From Auanema rhodensis (taxonomy: Eukaryota; Nematoda; Chromadorea; Rhabditida; Rhabditidae), in assembly GCA_964057225.1 (NCBI GenBank), contig OZ059900.1, forward strand, positions 26,427,638 to 26,491,637: a stretch of DNA of 64,000 nucleotides, read 5' to 3'. Shown piece after piece: positions 1-9,170 of the stretch (position 1 is its first letter; every line of letters begins with the position of its first letter). Both the position numbers and the translations under genes were made by a program. The notes below the pieces were generated by a model, which saw only the letters and a program-made list of their open reading frames with translations, was not told the DNA's origin and did not search any database.

Positions 1-553
1 TGTTGTGCGCAAATCGCCTGAACCTGAAGTACCACGACCACCCACACCAGCTCCAAATTTTACAAGTTTTGGTATGAACCTTAACTTGTATTTTTTAAAT
101 CTTTAATTTAGATTCACCAATAAAGCAGATGGAGATTCTGAGAGAGAGCACTCCACCAAGGAGTGTATTAATGAGACCAATTTGTCTCTGCAAAACTTGT
201 AGGGAATCATTGCAGGTTATAGACGAGTATCACTGTTTCAGCCTCTGTATAAAGTGTAGAGGAAGGAATGATGCGTTGGGTCTTTTGAAGGAATTTCGTC
301 ACTATAAGCCCGAAAATTTCTCTATTAATGTAAGCTTGCATATTTATTTATTTTCAATTTTATCATTTTTTAGATGCGCTCTTATAACACCATGACGTGC
401 AAGCAGTTGTTGAACAATATGGGCTATATTGTTATATATGCAGATGAGGCTACTGTAAAGACTTTTGGTTATAAGCAGAAGGTATTCTACTTTAAACTAA
501 GTCCAGAAGCACTCAACCTGAACATGTTTATCCGCTTTGATCCTTCATTTTGA
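1..553 (+). CDS. Cysteine-rich accessory protein, copy 1 (5' end cut by window)
   Basis: Three-exon gene, first exon truncated by the window: exon 1 to 71, intron 72-111, exon 2 112-329, intron 330-373, exon 3 374-553 ending in TGA. Both introns are about 40 bp with GT and TTTAG ends. Exon 2 encodes two closely spaced Cys pairs (CLCKTC and CFSLCIKC), which suggests a small zinc-binding module. I do not recognise the family. The frame is open across all visible exons. The downstream stretch 554-864 has no clear gene, but 655-712 is bounded by a TTTTCCAG acceptor and a GTAAG donor and could be an untranslated or alternative exon. This copy lies outside the left TIR, so it belongs to a neighbouring Maverick fragment or an older array unit. 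Confidence 0.6.
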
Positions 554-864
554 CTACAACAAGCACAAATAGTACAATTGGCGTTTTATTCTTGTTTTGT
601 TATGTGGCATTTTTATATTCTCAGCCGTAACATTTTTTTTTCCAGCTCTTGCGAATATCCATTAATGGCTCATAAATTGAGGACGAATGATCAACCAACT
701 GGTAAGAATTTGAAAATTTGAATAGTCTACATTTTTTTTTTTGCAGGTTGAATTGTTGTTTTGTATTTTGCTGGTTTTTTTATTGTTACATTATTCGATA
801 TATCAAATAAATCATTTATTATAATTACAATTGTTTATAACATTGAAAAGTTATACATTTAAAT

Positions 865-1105
865 TTTCTGCATCTATTCATTCATTAAAGTTGTCGGGAT
901 ATCCACTCCATTTTACAAATACTTGACGTTTACCGCTTCGAGTACGCTCTTTTAAACCTTTTTCTATATAGTACTTGTTACTTTTATTAGTAGCCAAGAC
1001 AAGTTCAGGTTTATAGAATTTTCCCTTTATACGTTCACCATTATAATCTACAAGTTTATACACGGTTGGGTTTCCGGTTACAACCTCATCAATTGTGAAT
1101 CGCCA
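865..1105 (-). pseudogene. Integrase 3'-end fragment (chromodomain), copy 1
   Basis: Nearly identical to the last 80 or so codons of the full integrase at 4296-5363. It covers the segment before the chromodomain and the chromodomain itself (motif VFVKWSGYPDNF). The conserved Trp codon after NFNE is TGA here, and several Glu codons have become Lys relative to the full gene. The fragment stops abruptly at 1105, where 5' flank of the cysteine-rich gene begins. This is the junction of a tandem duplication, not a gene. Confidence 0.8.
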
Positions 1106-1147
1106 TAGACTGCTCCTCTCTGCAAGTTTTTCTTAATTTTTAGAAAG

Positions 1148-1752
1148 TTGGATCTTATATATATTTCATATATCTTATATATAATTATATTTAAACTTTA
1201 AATTTTATATATAAATTATATTTAAATTTTAAATATATAAATTTGTTTTTAAATTTTATTTATTTTTTTATTTCTTTATTATATTTATTAATAATGTTTG
1301 TTTACTTATTTTGTTTATTTTTTATTGTATTGTGTTTGTACTATTTTATTTGTATTTTTGAAGATCAATAAAATTTTTGCATGTAGATAAATTTGTTCAC
1401 CGTACTTGTTATGGGTAATTCAATGGAACACATATCGAAAGTTAATTCGATATGAAATACCAAAATTTAATGGAACACATATCGAAAGTTAATTCGATAA
1501 GAACGATATGAAATACCAAAATTCAATGGAACACATATCGAAGGTTAATTCGATAAGAATGACATTAAATTATTAATTTTTGAAATTACAAATTGTTATT
1601 AATTATATTTATTCTAACAAGTAAAAGTTTCAAATTAAAAGAAAAGACTAGTTTTAAATTTTATTTTACTAATATAACAATACAATAACTAAATAGAGCA
1701 CACATTGAAGGTGAATACAATAAGATTAACAAACAGTTGCGCTGACCTCAAC
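1148..1752 (+). repeat. Left terminal inverted repeat of the Maverick
   Basis: This segment reappears inverted at 17987-18690. The outer half is very AT-rich. The inner part has three copies of a repeat of about 55 bp containing ATCGAAxGTTAATTCGATA (roughly 1420-1566). The inner boundary is set by the shared GCGCTGACCTCAA ending near 1752; beyond it the two arms differ. The outer boundary near 1148 is where Maverick-internal sequence ending in TTGGATCT changes abruptly to TATATATATTTC. Subterminal tandem repeats inside a TIR of several hundred bp are usual for Polintons. Confidence 0.85.
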
Positions 1753-2226
1753 GCCACGCATATCGATGGTTGATAAACAGTAATAACTGCACTGTGGGGG
1801 TTTAAATATAGTATAATCATTTTAACATTTCAAAAGTTTTAATTTCGTAATATAATCATTATTAAATATTCAAGAATGAAATATTTTTCACATATAAAAC
1901 GTTGGCAGTCATATGTTTTGTGCTACAATATGGGTGTAAAAGTATACTATGAATAATATATGAGCTATTAAGCAAAGTTTGAAAAGCCTAAATGTTTTAC
2001 AGAGATGGCTGTTGTTTATGGCACAAACGGTAAACAATAATGTTTAAAGAGATGTAAAAACTAATTAATATGCAGATTGTTTACAGGTTCAGAGTGCGCC
2101 AACTGCTGGCAACTGTCGATGAGATGAGTATATTTGCATAAATATGCTGTAAAATCTAATTAATAAAAGAATTTCATCAGCAAACTTGATTGTAACACAA
2201 TGGGTTGTACTTTACAAAAATCTTTG
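1753..2226. other. Maverick left-end spacer, no gene seen
   Basis: AT-rich sequence between the left TIR and the accessory gene promoter. No open frame with family resemblance and no strong repeat was seen. It probably holds upstream regulatory sequence for the accessory gene. Confidence 0.4.
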
Positions 2227-2234
2227 TATAAAAG
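2227..2234 (+). promoter_or_regulatory. TATA box of the accessory gene
   Basis: TATAAAAG is a consensus TATA element about 150 bp before the ATG at 2386. Only copy 2 keeps it inside the window: the tandem-duplication junction at 2322/3518 leaves copy 3 without this promoter. Confidence 0.5.
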
Positions 2235-2385
2235 GTTGGCAATTTTGCTACATTTACATTTCAGCTCTGCCAACTATCCGAAGATCCGACGTTTCACCAT
2301 CTTCTGCCACTCTTTGCCAATCGCCATAGACTGCTCCTCTCTGCAAGTTTTTCTTAATTTTTAGAAAGTTGGATCTTTAGCGGAA

Positions 2386-2970
2386 ATGAAGCGTGCTGTA
2401 CTTGCTGATGTGACAAATGTTGTGCGCAAATCGCCTGAACCTGAAGTACCACGACCACCCACACCAGCTCCAAATTTTACAAGTTTTGGTATGAACCTTA
2501 ACTTGTATTTTTTAAATCTTTAATTTAGATTCACCAATAAAGCAGATGGAGATTCTGAGAGAGAGCACTCCACCAAGGAGTGTATTAATGAGACCAATTT
2601 GTCTCTGCAAAACTTGTAGGGAATCATTGCAGGTTATAGACGAGTATCACTGTTTCAGCCTCTGTATAAAGTGTAGAGGAAGGAATGATGCGTTGGGTCT
2701 TTTGAAGGAATTTCGTCACTATAAGCCCGAAAATTTCTCTATTAATGTAAGCTTGCATATTTATTTATTTTCAATTTTATCATTTTTTAGATGCGCTCTT
2801 ATAACACCATGACGTGCAAGCAGTTGTTGAACAATATGGGCTATATTGTTATATATGCAGATGAGGCTACTGTAAAGACTTTTGGTTATAAGCAGAAGGT
2901 ATTCTACTTTAAACTAAGTCCAGAAGCACTCAACCTGAACATGTTTATCCGCTTTGATCCTTCATTTTGA
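2386..2970 (+). CDS. Cysteine-rich accessory protein, copy 2 (complete)
   Basis: The only complete copy of this three-exon gene: exon 1 2386-2488, intron 2489-2528, exon 2 2529-2746, intron 2747-2790, exon 3 2791-2970. Phases agree (1, then 0) and the product would be about 166 residues. The N-terminus is Pro-rich and basic, the middle holds the CxxC/CxxC cluster, and the C-terminus is a mixed alpha/beta-like segment with no recognised motif. The ATG is chosen because it follows a TATA box at sensible distance and opens the only frame compatible with both introns. Its position between TIR and integrase is a typical accessory-cargo site. Function unknown; regulation of host or element is a guess. 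Confidence 0.65.
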
Positions 2971-3281
2971 CTACAACAAGCACAAATAGTACAATTGGCG
3001 TTTTATTCTTGTTTTGTTATGTGGCATTTTTATATTCTCAGCCGTAACATTTTTTTTTCCAGTTCTTGCGAATATCCATCAATGGCTCATAAATTGAGGA
3101 CGAATGATCAACCAACTGGTAAGAATTTGAAAATTTGAATAGTCTACATTTTTTTTTTTGCAGGTTGAATTGTTGTTTTGTATTTTGCTGGTTTTTTTAT
3201 TGTTATATTATTCGATATATCAAATAAATCATTTATTATAATTACAATTGTTTATAACATTGAAAAGTTATACATTTAAAT

Positions 3282-3517
3282 TTTCTGCATCTATTCATTC
3301 ATTAAAGTTGTCGGGATATCCACTCCATTTTACAAATACTTGACGTTTACCGCTTCGAGTACGCTCTTTTAAACCTTTTTCTATATAGTACTTGTTACTT
3401 TTATTAGTAGCCAAGACAAGTTCAGGTTTATAGAATTTTCCCTTTATACGTTCACCATTATAATCTACAAGTTTATACACGGTTGGGTTTCCGGTTACAA
3501 CCTCATCAATTGTGAAT
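3282..3517 (-). pseudogene. Integrase 3'-end fragment (chromodomain), copy 2
   Basis: Same truncated integrase tail as at 865-1105, offset by 2417 bp, with the same Trp-to-stop change and Glu-to-Lys changes. It ends at the same junction with 5' flank of the cysteine-rich gene (3517/3518). The shared lesions show that copies 1 and 2 descend from one duplicated unit already separate from the full integrase. Confidence 0.8.
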
Positions 3518-3581
3518 CGCCATAGACTGCTCCTCTCTGCAAGTTTTTCTTAATTTTTAGAAAGTTGGATCTTTAGCGGAA

Positions 3582-4166
3582 ATAAAGCGTGCTGTACTTG
3601 CTGATGTGACAAATGTTGTGCGCAAATCGCCTGAACCTGAAGTACCACGACCACCCACACCAGCTCCAAATTTTACAAGTTTTGGTATGAATCTTAACTT
3701 GTATTTTTTGAATCTTTAATTTAGATTCACCAATAAAGCAGATGGAGATTCTGAGAGAGAGCACTCCACCAAGGAGTGTATTAATGAGACCAATTTGTCT
3801 CTGCAAAACTTGTAGGGAATCATTGCAGGTTATAGACGAGTATCACTGTTTCAGCCTCTGTATAAAGTGTAGAGGAAGGAATGATGCGTTGGGTCTTTTG
3901 AAGGAATTTTGTCACTATAAGCCCGAAAATTTCTCTATTAATGTAAGCTTGCATATTTATTTATTTTCAATTTTATCATTTTTTAGATGCGCTCTTATAA
4001 CACCATGACGTGCAAGCAGTTGTTGAACAATATGGGCTATATTGTTATATATGCAGATGAGGCTACTGTAAAGACTTTTGGTTATAAGCAGAATGTATTC
4101 TACTTTAAACTAAGTCCAGAAGCACTCAACCTGAACATGTTTATCCGCTTTGATCCTTCATTTTGA
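3582..4166 (+). pseudogene. Cysteine-rich accessory protein, copy 3 (start codon lost)
   Basis: Matches copy 2 with a 1196-bp offset and keeps both introns and the stop at 4164-4166. The start ATG has become ATA at 3582-3584. The TATA promoter is absent because the duplicated unit begins at 3518. There are also missense changes in exons 2 and 3. Downstream, the tail that follows copies 1 and 2 is deleted, and the sequence joins the integrase 3' flank at about 4277. This is probably the original position of the gene next to the integrase, now inactive unless an internal start is used. Confidence 0.65.
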
Positions 4167-4295
4167 CTACAACAAGCACAAATAGTACAATTGGCGTTTT
4201 ATTCTTGTTTTGTTATGTGGCATTTTTATATTCTCAGCCGTAACATTTTTTTTTCCAGCTCTTGCGAATATCCATCAGCTTATAACATTGAAAAA

Positions 4296-5363
4296 TCATA
4301 CATTTAAATTTTCTGCATCTATCCATTCATTAAAGTTGTCGGGATATCCACTCCATTTTACAAATACTTGACGTTTACCGCTTCGAGTACGCTCTTTTAA
4401 ACCTTTTTCTATATAGTACTTGTTACTTTTATTAGTAGCCAAGACAAGTTCAGGTTCGTAGAATATTCCCTCTATACGTTCACCATTATAATCTACAAGT
4501 TTATACACGGTTGGGTTTCCGGTTACAACCTCATCAATTGTGAATAGCTCCATTGTATATCCAGACTCGTAGCTTTTTTCAAAGGTACGCCTATTTTTGC
4601 TTATGCGAACAGTATCACCAATTTTAAAGCGGCTTTTAACAGCTGGTGCATATTCTTCAATGAATATATTTGCTTTAACATCAATGGGCCGCATTTTTAT
4701 GGAGCGGTTATAAGATTTGTTTGTTCCTTCAACCAAATCATCTAGGATATCAATCCAACGATGATTATTCTTGTAATAGAGATATTTCATCATGCGTGTT
4801 TTTAAAGTTCTATTTGCTCGCTCCACCATTGCAGCCTTTTGTGGTGAACTTGTAGATCCGTGCAGTATGGCAAACTTTTTGAATAGTTTTTCACAATGAC
4901 TATTATAAAACTCTGTGCCATTATCAGTAATCAACTGAATTGGTATAAAATTCTTGAATAAATTTTCAAATGCTCTAGCAACCTCTATACCACCTTTAGT
5001 TTTCAAAGGCCTAACATATAACATGCGTGTATAAACATCAATCATGGTCAACATGTAAGCATAGCCGTCGTTTAATTTTTTATATTTTTGCATATCAACC
5101 AAATCTGCTTGCACTGTTAGAAATCGACCACAACCTCTAGTCTTTCTAGTCTGCATACGCATTCTGGTTGGTTTATGCCGTGTAAAAGTTTCAGAATCTT
5201 GCAAAAAATCATCAACTTGTACCTTTGAAATGCCATGTTTTCGTGCTTGCGATAATAAATTCTTGGCTGATGTATATGAAGCTGGGTTTTTTATATCGTA
5301 ATAAATGCTCGCCAAAATATCATTTCCATAATCTAATGTAGAACCTTTTACGACCTTGGCCAT
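4296..5363 (-). CDS. Maverick integrase, DDE type with chromodomain
   Basis: A 355-residue retroviral-type integrase that would insert the linear transposon DNA into chromosomes. Counting from the chosen Met (5361-5363), the DDE triad fits Asp87 (QADLVDM), Asp147 (LITDNGTEF) and Glu181 (MVERANRTL). The region from about residue 240 is an SH3-like DNA-binding part, and residues 316-353 form a chromodomain (FVKWSGYPDNFNEW) that probably steers integration to modified chromatin. The frame is open further upstream, but that part overlaps the preceding gene and lacks family resemblance, so the internal Met is preferred. The frame is intact, which makes this one of the few undamaged genes in the element. 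The N-terminal zinc-binding HHCC motif is not evident. Confidence 0.9.
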   Translation of the reverse strand: MAKVVKGSTLDYGNDILASIYYDIKNPASYTSAKNLLSQARKHGISKVQVDDFLQDSETFTRHKPTRMRMQTRKTRGCGRFLTVQADLVDMQKYKKLNDGYAYMLTMIDVYTRMLYVRPLKTKGGIEVARAFENLFKNFIPIQLITDNGTEFYNSHCEKLFKKFAILHGSTSSPQKAAMVERANRTLKTRMMKYLYYKNNHRWIDILDDLVEGTNKSYNRSIKMRPIDVKANIFIEEYAPAVKSRFKIGDTVRISKNRRTFEKSYESGYTMELFTIDEVVTGNPTVYKLVDYNGERIEGIFYEPELVLATNKSNKYYIEKGLKERTRSGKRQVFVKWSGYPDNFNEWIDAENLNV

Positions 5364-6036
5364 TCTGTGAGTCTCCTTCTTGTGGTGTGTAATATGATTC
5401 GGCGGCAGTATCAAAAGTCTTTGACCCTTCACTTTTGAGTGTACGAACCGGTGATGGTGAATATCGAATAACAGCTTTACGATGACGAGGCGTTCTAGGT
5501 AATATAGTAGAGTCCAAGTCTGTAACAGCCGGTTCAGCTCTAGTTACAACATCAACTGAATCATTGTCAGCCGACTCTCTTCTAGTTTGTTTCTTGTTAG
5601 AACTAGGTACGCCTTTACTGGCTAAAAACTTTGACAAGACTGAAAATCCATTGGGCTCCGTTTTTGTTTTATCCATTACAAAATCTAAAATTTTTGTAAT
5701 ATTCGTGTTTGGTACAGCCTCATTATTAATCACAAGTTGATTACTCTTGTTTGTGCGCACCTCTGGAAATTTCTCCCACAAATTGTTATACTTTCTTGGC
5801 AACTTGTATTCTGGCAATAGAGTTGGATCAGCATTTTCCACTTGTACTGATATGGGCGCATCTATACTTTCTCTATAGTTTTTGAGACGAGCAATCAAGT
5901 CTTCGTATAGTTCAGCCTTTTTATAGTCGGGTATAGCTCTTTTTTCTTGGAAAAGCTTGAGCTCTGCATCAAACTTGTCTATATTAATTGTTTCCTCGTC
6001 GACAGGAATTAGTCGATATTAATGGTTGAGCTTCAT
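5320..6036 (-). pseudogene. Conserved Maverick gene upstream of integrase, early stop
   Basis: The frame opens with an ATG at 6034-6036 that overlaps the stop of the upstream gene (ATGA). It meets an in-frame TAA at codon 6 (6019-6021) and then stays open for about 230 codons to 5320. The product would be acidic and Pro/Ser/Thr-rich in its second half, with a Lys/Arg-rich segment (RTPRHRKAVIRYSPSPVR) near the C-terminus. It overlaps the integrase start by 44 bp. Proteins of this type occupy this place in other Polintons, but I cannot assign a function. It is a pseudogene unless translation restarts downstream. Confidence 0.65.
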
Positions 6037-6341
6037 GATTTAAAACCAAAATAGGCAATACCACATGTAACTATTGTTTTCAATTGTTTGTGTGAAAGCG
6101 TTGCCAATAATGATTTAGCCTTTTCCGGTGTGCGTATCAAAGCTATTTGACGTAATAATGAAGATATAGGCAAGAGGGTTTTATATTCCTTGTTAGTTAA
6201 AAGAAAATTATTATTTTTCACAATATTAAATACAATTTCAACAATAATTACAATTTGTGCAAAAGAAAATGAGGAAACAGAACAAGGAGTTTTGGCGCAA
6301 GAAGACAAAAAGTTGAAATTTGACAAAATACGACCACTCAT
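6033..6341 (-). CDS. Small conserved Maverick protein
   Basis: A 102-residue protein, 12 bp downstream of the ATPase gene and overlapping the next gene by 4 bp, which suggests a compact cluster. The C-terminal half (LRQIALIRTPEKAKSLLATL) is predicted helical with a repeated Leu/Ala pattern. Short proteins with this look occur beside ATPase and capsid genes in Polintons, but the role is not known to me. The central part is hydrophobic (FAQIVIIVEIVFNIV) and could be a membrane or packing helix. Confidence 0.55.
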   Translation of the reverse strand: MSGRILSNFNFLSSCAKTPCSVSSFSFAQIVIIVEIVFNIVKNNNFLLTNKEYKTLLPISSLLRQIALIRTPEKAKSLLATLSHKQLKTIVTCGIAYFGFKS

Positions 6342-6353
6342 TGAACAAGCACT

Positions 6354-7001
6354 TTAAACACTAAACACATTTCTGGCAACATAAACAATAGGGTTCTCCG
6401 CTGTTATATCAGATAGTATACGCTGCTTCTCACTTGTTAAAGGGTGATTGTCAATCAGTAAATGACTATAGGGAGTAGACATTGCATCATCATACGCCTC
6501 TAGAGCATTTTTGAAACGTGGCCCAAATAATTGCTGCAGACAATTACGTATTTGTAATATATCTGAATGACTTTTCATCAGTATTATATATGTACTATTG
6601 ATTCGACTGGTCCTGTCCAGTTGAAATGCCGCTTGCACAAGATTAAACACTGCCAAATTCCAGTGATGAGCCCATACTGTAAAAATGTTGTTGAGTAATT
6701 CCTTTGCTGCTTTATTCGATGAAAAAAAGTTCATCAAATCATCCAGCACTAGTATAGTATTTACTCCCTTTTGTTCTTTTATCAAATCAGGATCAGGAGG
6801 CCCTTGAATAATTATTAAACGCTCATCATTTATTGGTACACCTGACGATGACCCACATTGACTGAACCAGAATATTCTATCAATGGGGACGTTGAAAAAC
6901 TTTTCAGTATTTTCGCATATGTGCTTTATGAGGGTTGTTTTACCGCATTGGGTTGCCCCTATTACAGTTGTCTGACTGGGTAGTTTGAAGCTGAAAACCA
7001 T
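6354..7001 (-). CDS. Genome-packaging ATPase (A32/FtsK-HerA type)
   Basis: A 215-residue P-loop ATPase thought to pump transposon DNA into capsids. Numbered from Met at 7001, Walker A is GATQCGKTT (residues 15-23) and Walker B is ILVLDDLM (about 83-90). A family-typical segment FTVWAHHWNLAVFNLVQ follows. The first in-frame start lies 11 codons upstream, but the Met at 7001 gives the usual start just before the first beta strand. The frame is intact. It is divergent from the minor capsid gene, with only 80 bp between the two starts, so they probably share a promoter region. Confidence 0.88.
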   Translation of the reverse strand: MVFSFKLPSQTTVIGATQCGKTTLIKHICENTEKFFNVPIDRIFWFSQCGSSSGVPINDERLIIIQGPPDPDLIKEQKGVNTILVLDDLMNFFSSNKAAKELLNNIFTVWAHHWNLAVFNLVQAAFQLDRTSRINSTYIILMKSHSDILQIRNCLQQLFGPRFKNALEAYDDAMSTPYSHLLIDNHPLTSEKQRILSDITAENPIVYVARNVFSV

Positions 7002-7080
7002 AATAAACCACTTGTAAATGTACCTAAAATGCAAATGATTTCATTTGCAATAGTGTACACGTATCAAGTGGTGGTTTGTC

Positions 7081-7940
7081 ATGGATGATTTTTACATTAC
7101 TCTTTCATCATCAGTTGACTCTGAAAAAAGTAATACATCATCAGTGTTTCTTACCAGGTTACCTGAAACACTAAGGCTACGCAATAATAGATATTGCATT
7201 GGGCTGACAGACATCATTTTTCCTTGTTCTATATTAAATGTTCAAAAAGATTTATCTTATACACTACGTTTTTCCAATAGAAAATTTATTCTGCACTTGC
7301 CTAAAGGCAACTATGCAAATGGTGATGAAATAATACGCGGAATCAATGCTGGAAGAGAATCATTTATCGCCAACAATACAAAGCCTCTTGGAGCTGAGGA
7401 AGAAGCACGTATAAAAAGTTTAATAGATAAAGATGAAGATGTAAAAAAATGGTATAATAATCGCCAGGCTGAGGCTAAGCTAGTGGAGGAAATGCTCGCA
7501 GACGCCACATTTCAGTTTAACAAAACATTGCAGCGCATAGAGTTTGTAACAAGCAAGCGACTATTAATGAATGCAAAGCTTGGTGATGATTTTGCATATT
7601 TTCTTGGTTTTGAAAATAAAAACATAAACGATACAATAATAGCCAGGCGTCCCATTGATTTTTCAAATAACATTAATACAATGTATATATATATTGTGAT
7701 ATTGTAGAATATTCCATTCTTGGTAATGTGAAAGCTAATTTACTTGCATGTTTACCTGTACCACCTCCTACTGAATTTGGTAAAATGATTGCCAAAACAT
7801 TTAATCCTATTCGTTATGTACCAATCACTAGACAAACACTCGATACCATACGTATTGAAATTTTAGATGAATTTGGTGGTCCTATGCAATTTAATTATGG
7901 TTCTACAGTTGTTACATTACATGTTAAAAATATGAAATAA
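7081..7940 (+). pseudogene. Minor capsid (penton-like) protein, frameshifted
   Basis: The first frame (7081-7707) gives a protein beginning MDDFYITLSSSVDSE with the strand-rich pattern of the Polinton minor capsid protein, usually a single jelly-roll. A charged helical insert lies at about residues 100-145. In a (TA)n run at 7683-7694 the frame shifts and stops at 7705-7707. The rest of the family-typical C-terminus (ending TLHVKNMK) continues in another frame from about 7695 to 7940. A 2-bp expansion of the dinucleotide run explains the break. It ends 5 bp before the convergent zinc-finger gene. Confidence 0.8.
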
Positions 7941-7945
7941 ACGTT

Positions 7946-8410
7946 TTATTCAACAGTTATACAATACCACATTTTTATTTTCGAAGGTTTAAAAGATAGT
8001 TTAGGGCAGTTTTGTTTGTCGCTCGGCTCGTGTTGTGAATGTTCTCCGTCACTATTGCTGCGGCATCTTTTTGATTGGGTTGAATGTACAAACTCCTCAG
8101 CTTTTTCAAAGGGTTTGCTGGTATCATTTCCATCACCATCTTCACCATTCGTTCCATTATTTTTATGAATACGCCGAATATGACGCTCACAATTGAATCT
8201 TGTTCCAAAAGTTTCACTACAATGAGGGCACAAACGTCTACGAACACCATCCAAATGTCCATATTTTTGAATAAAGTCAACATTACTGATATAATTGTTA
8301 CATATGGGTTGAATCCCTGCATGTCTTTTCAAAACGTGATCACTAAAATGCTTGGTTGAAGAAAATATTTCCTTGCATGTACCACAATATTTGTTACATA
8401 AAAGTTCCAT
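7946..8410 (-). CDS. C2H2 zinc-finger protein (Maverick accessory)
   Basis: About 154 residues with two C2H2 fingers: CGTCKEIF...HVLKRH near the N-terminus and CPHCSETF...HIRRIH about 45 residues later. They are separated by a non-finger linker and followed by a Ser/Asp-rich acidic to basic tail. The Met at 8408-8410 is chosen; upstream in-frame codons lack ATG. Such fingers bind DNA or RNA. In a transposon it may regulate the element or its host, which is inference. The frame is intact. It is divergent from the small frame at 8420 and convergent with the minor capsid gene. Confidence 0.75.
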   Translation of the reverse strand: MELLCNKYCGTCKEIFSSTKHFSDHVLKRHAGIQPICNNYISNVDFIQKYGHLDGVRRRLCPHCSETFGTRFNCERHIRRIHKNNGTNGEDGDGNDTSKPFEKAEEFVHSTQSKRCRSNSDGEHSQHEPSDKQNCPKLSFKPSKIKMWYCITVE

Positions 8411-8419
8411 TAGAGGAAA

Positions 8420-8608
8420 ATGAAAAACGACCACACGCAATCAACCCACTTTTATATAATGAGCAATAATATGACTAGTGTTGTACAAAAGCCCAATCCC
8501 AATGCTATACTTTTAATAAATGGCACTGAAATACATTTCAACATTCTCCTGTATAAAGGCGCTGGTTTAGATTGCTCCAACGTGTATTTGACACATAATT
8601 CACAGTGA
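8420..8608 (+). CDS. Short open frame, unknown
   Basis: A 62-codon frame starting 9 bp from the zinc-finger start on the other strand. A second Met at 8459 is an alternative start. No recognisable domain; the middle (NAILLINGTEIHFNILLYKG) reads like strand-forming protein. It may be the 5' exon or a relic of a longer gene, since 8609-8663 has no continuation. Confidence 0.3.
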   Translation: MKNDHTQSTHFYIMSNNMTSVVQKPNPNAILLINGTEIHFNILLYKGAGLDCSNVYLTHNSQ

Positions 8609-8663
8609 CAAGGAATATTCATAACTGATCACGTAATGTAGCAGGTTATTAATGACAAATTTC

Positions 8664-9119
8664 TTATATAGTAGCCAATTTATAGTCGAATACTTTATGC
8701 ATAAACGCTTTAATAAAGACATCATCATTTTTCAATAGTTTAAAAAATGAACAAATGCTTTCAAATGAATTACCAGCCGACAACATTAGTATTACAAATA
8801 CCACATAGCCACCACAAGTGTATTCAATTAAACGTTGTGGTTTGTAAGTATTAATTTTTACCTTTTTATATTTGGCCAGATAATTTTGAATGTACTTGTT
8901 CATTTTATATCCCAAGCTACAGAAAAAATAGGCTTGCTTGTTACGGACAAAGATGACCTGCCAATGTGTGCCTGGCTTATCATGTGTGTCAGTATTTACG
9001 ACAAGTGCAAAGTTTTTACGACGCGTTTTGGGTAGAGTATTAGCGCTATATACACCGAGGAATAGTTTCCGAGTGCTGGGGACAGATTGTAATAGTGATA
9101 CTATTTCAGACGAATACAT
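8664..9119 (-). CDS. Adenain-like cysteine protease (capsid maturation)
   Basis: About 151 residues from Met at 9119. The ULP1/adenain-type pattern is clear: His52 in GTHWQVIF and the nucleophile Cys102 in EYTCGGYVVFV, followed by a helical C-terminus. In the family an Asp or Asn normally precedes the SLGY turn; here that place is Cys67 (YFFCSLGY), so the third catalytic residue looks replaced. The predicted role is cleavage of virion proteins during particle maturation. The frame is otherwise intact. In-frame sequence extends to 9206 but overlaps the divergent gene and precedes the usual start. Confidence 0.8.
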   Translation of the reverse strand: MYSSEIVSLLQSVPSTRKLFLGVYSANTLPKTRRKNFALVVNTDTHDKPGTHWQVIFVRNKQAYFFCSLGYKMNKYIQNYLAKYKKVKINTYKPQRLIEYTCGGYVVFVILMLSAGNSFESICSFFKLLKNDDVFIKAFMHKVFDYKLATI

Positions 9120-9170
9120 TTTAGTAGAATGATCTAGTGTAACTTTTGTATTGCGCGCGTGCGGTTCGAT

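Larger units (their letters stand above)
2322..4166 (+). repeat. Tandem duplication of accessory gene plus integrase tail
   Basis: The unit 2322-3517 (1196 bp) starts with CGCCATAGACTGC and ends inside the integrase. It is followed at 3518 by another copy, which runs into the full integrase. The same boundaries recur at 1105/1106, so the head-to-tail unit existed at least three times. Confidence 0.85.
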
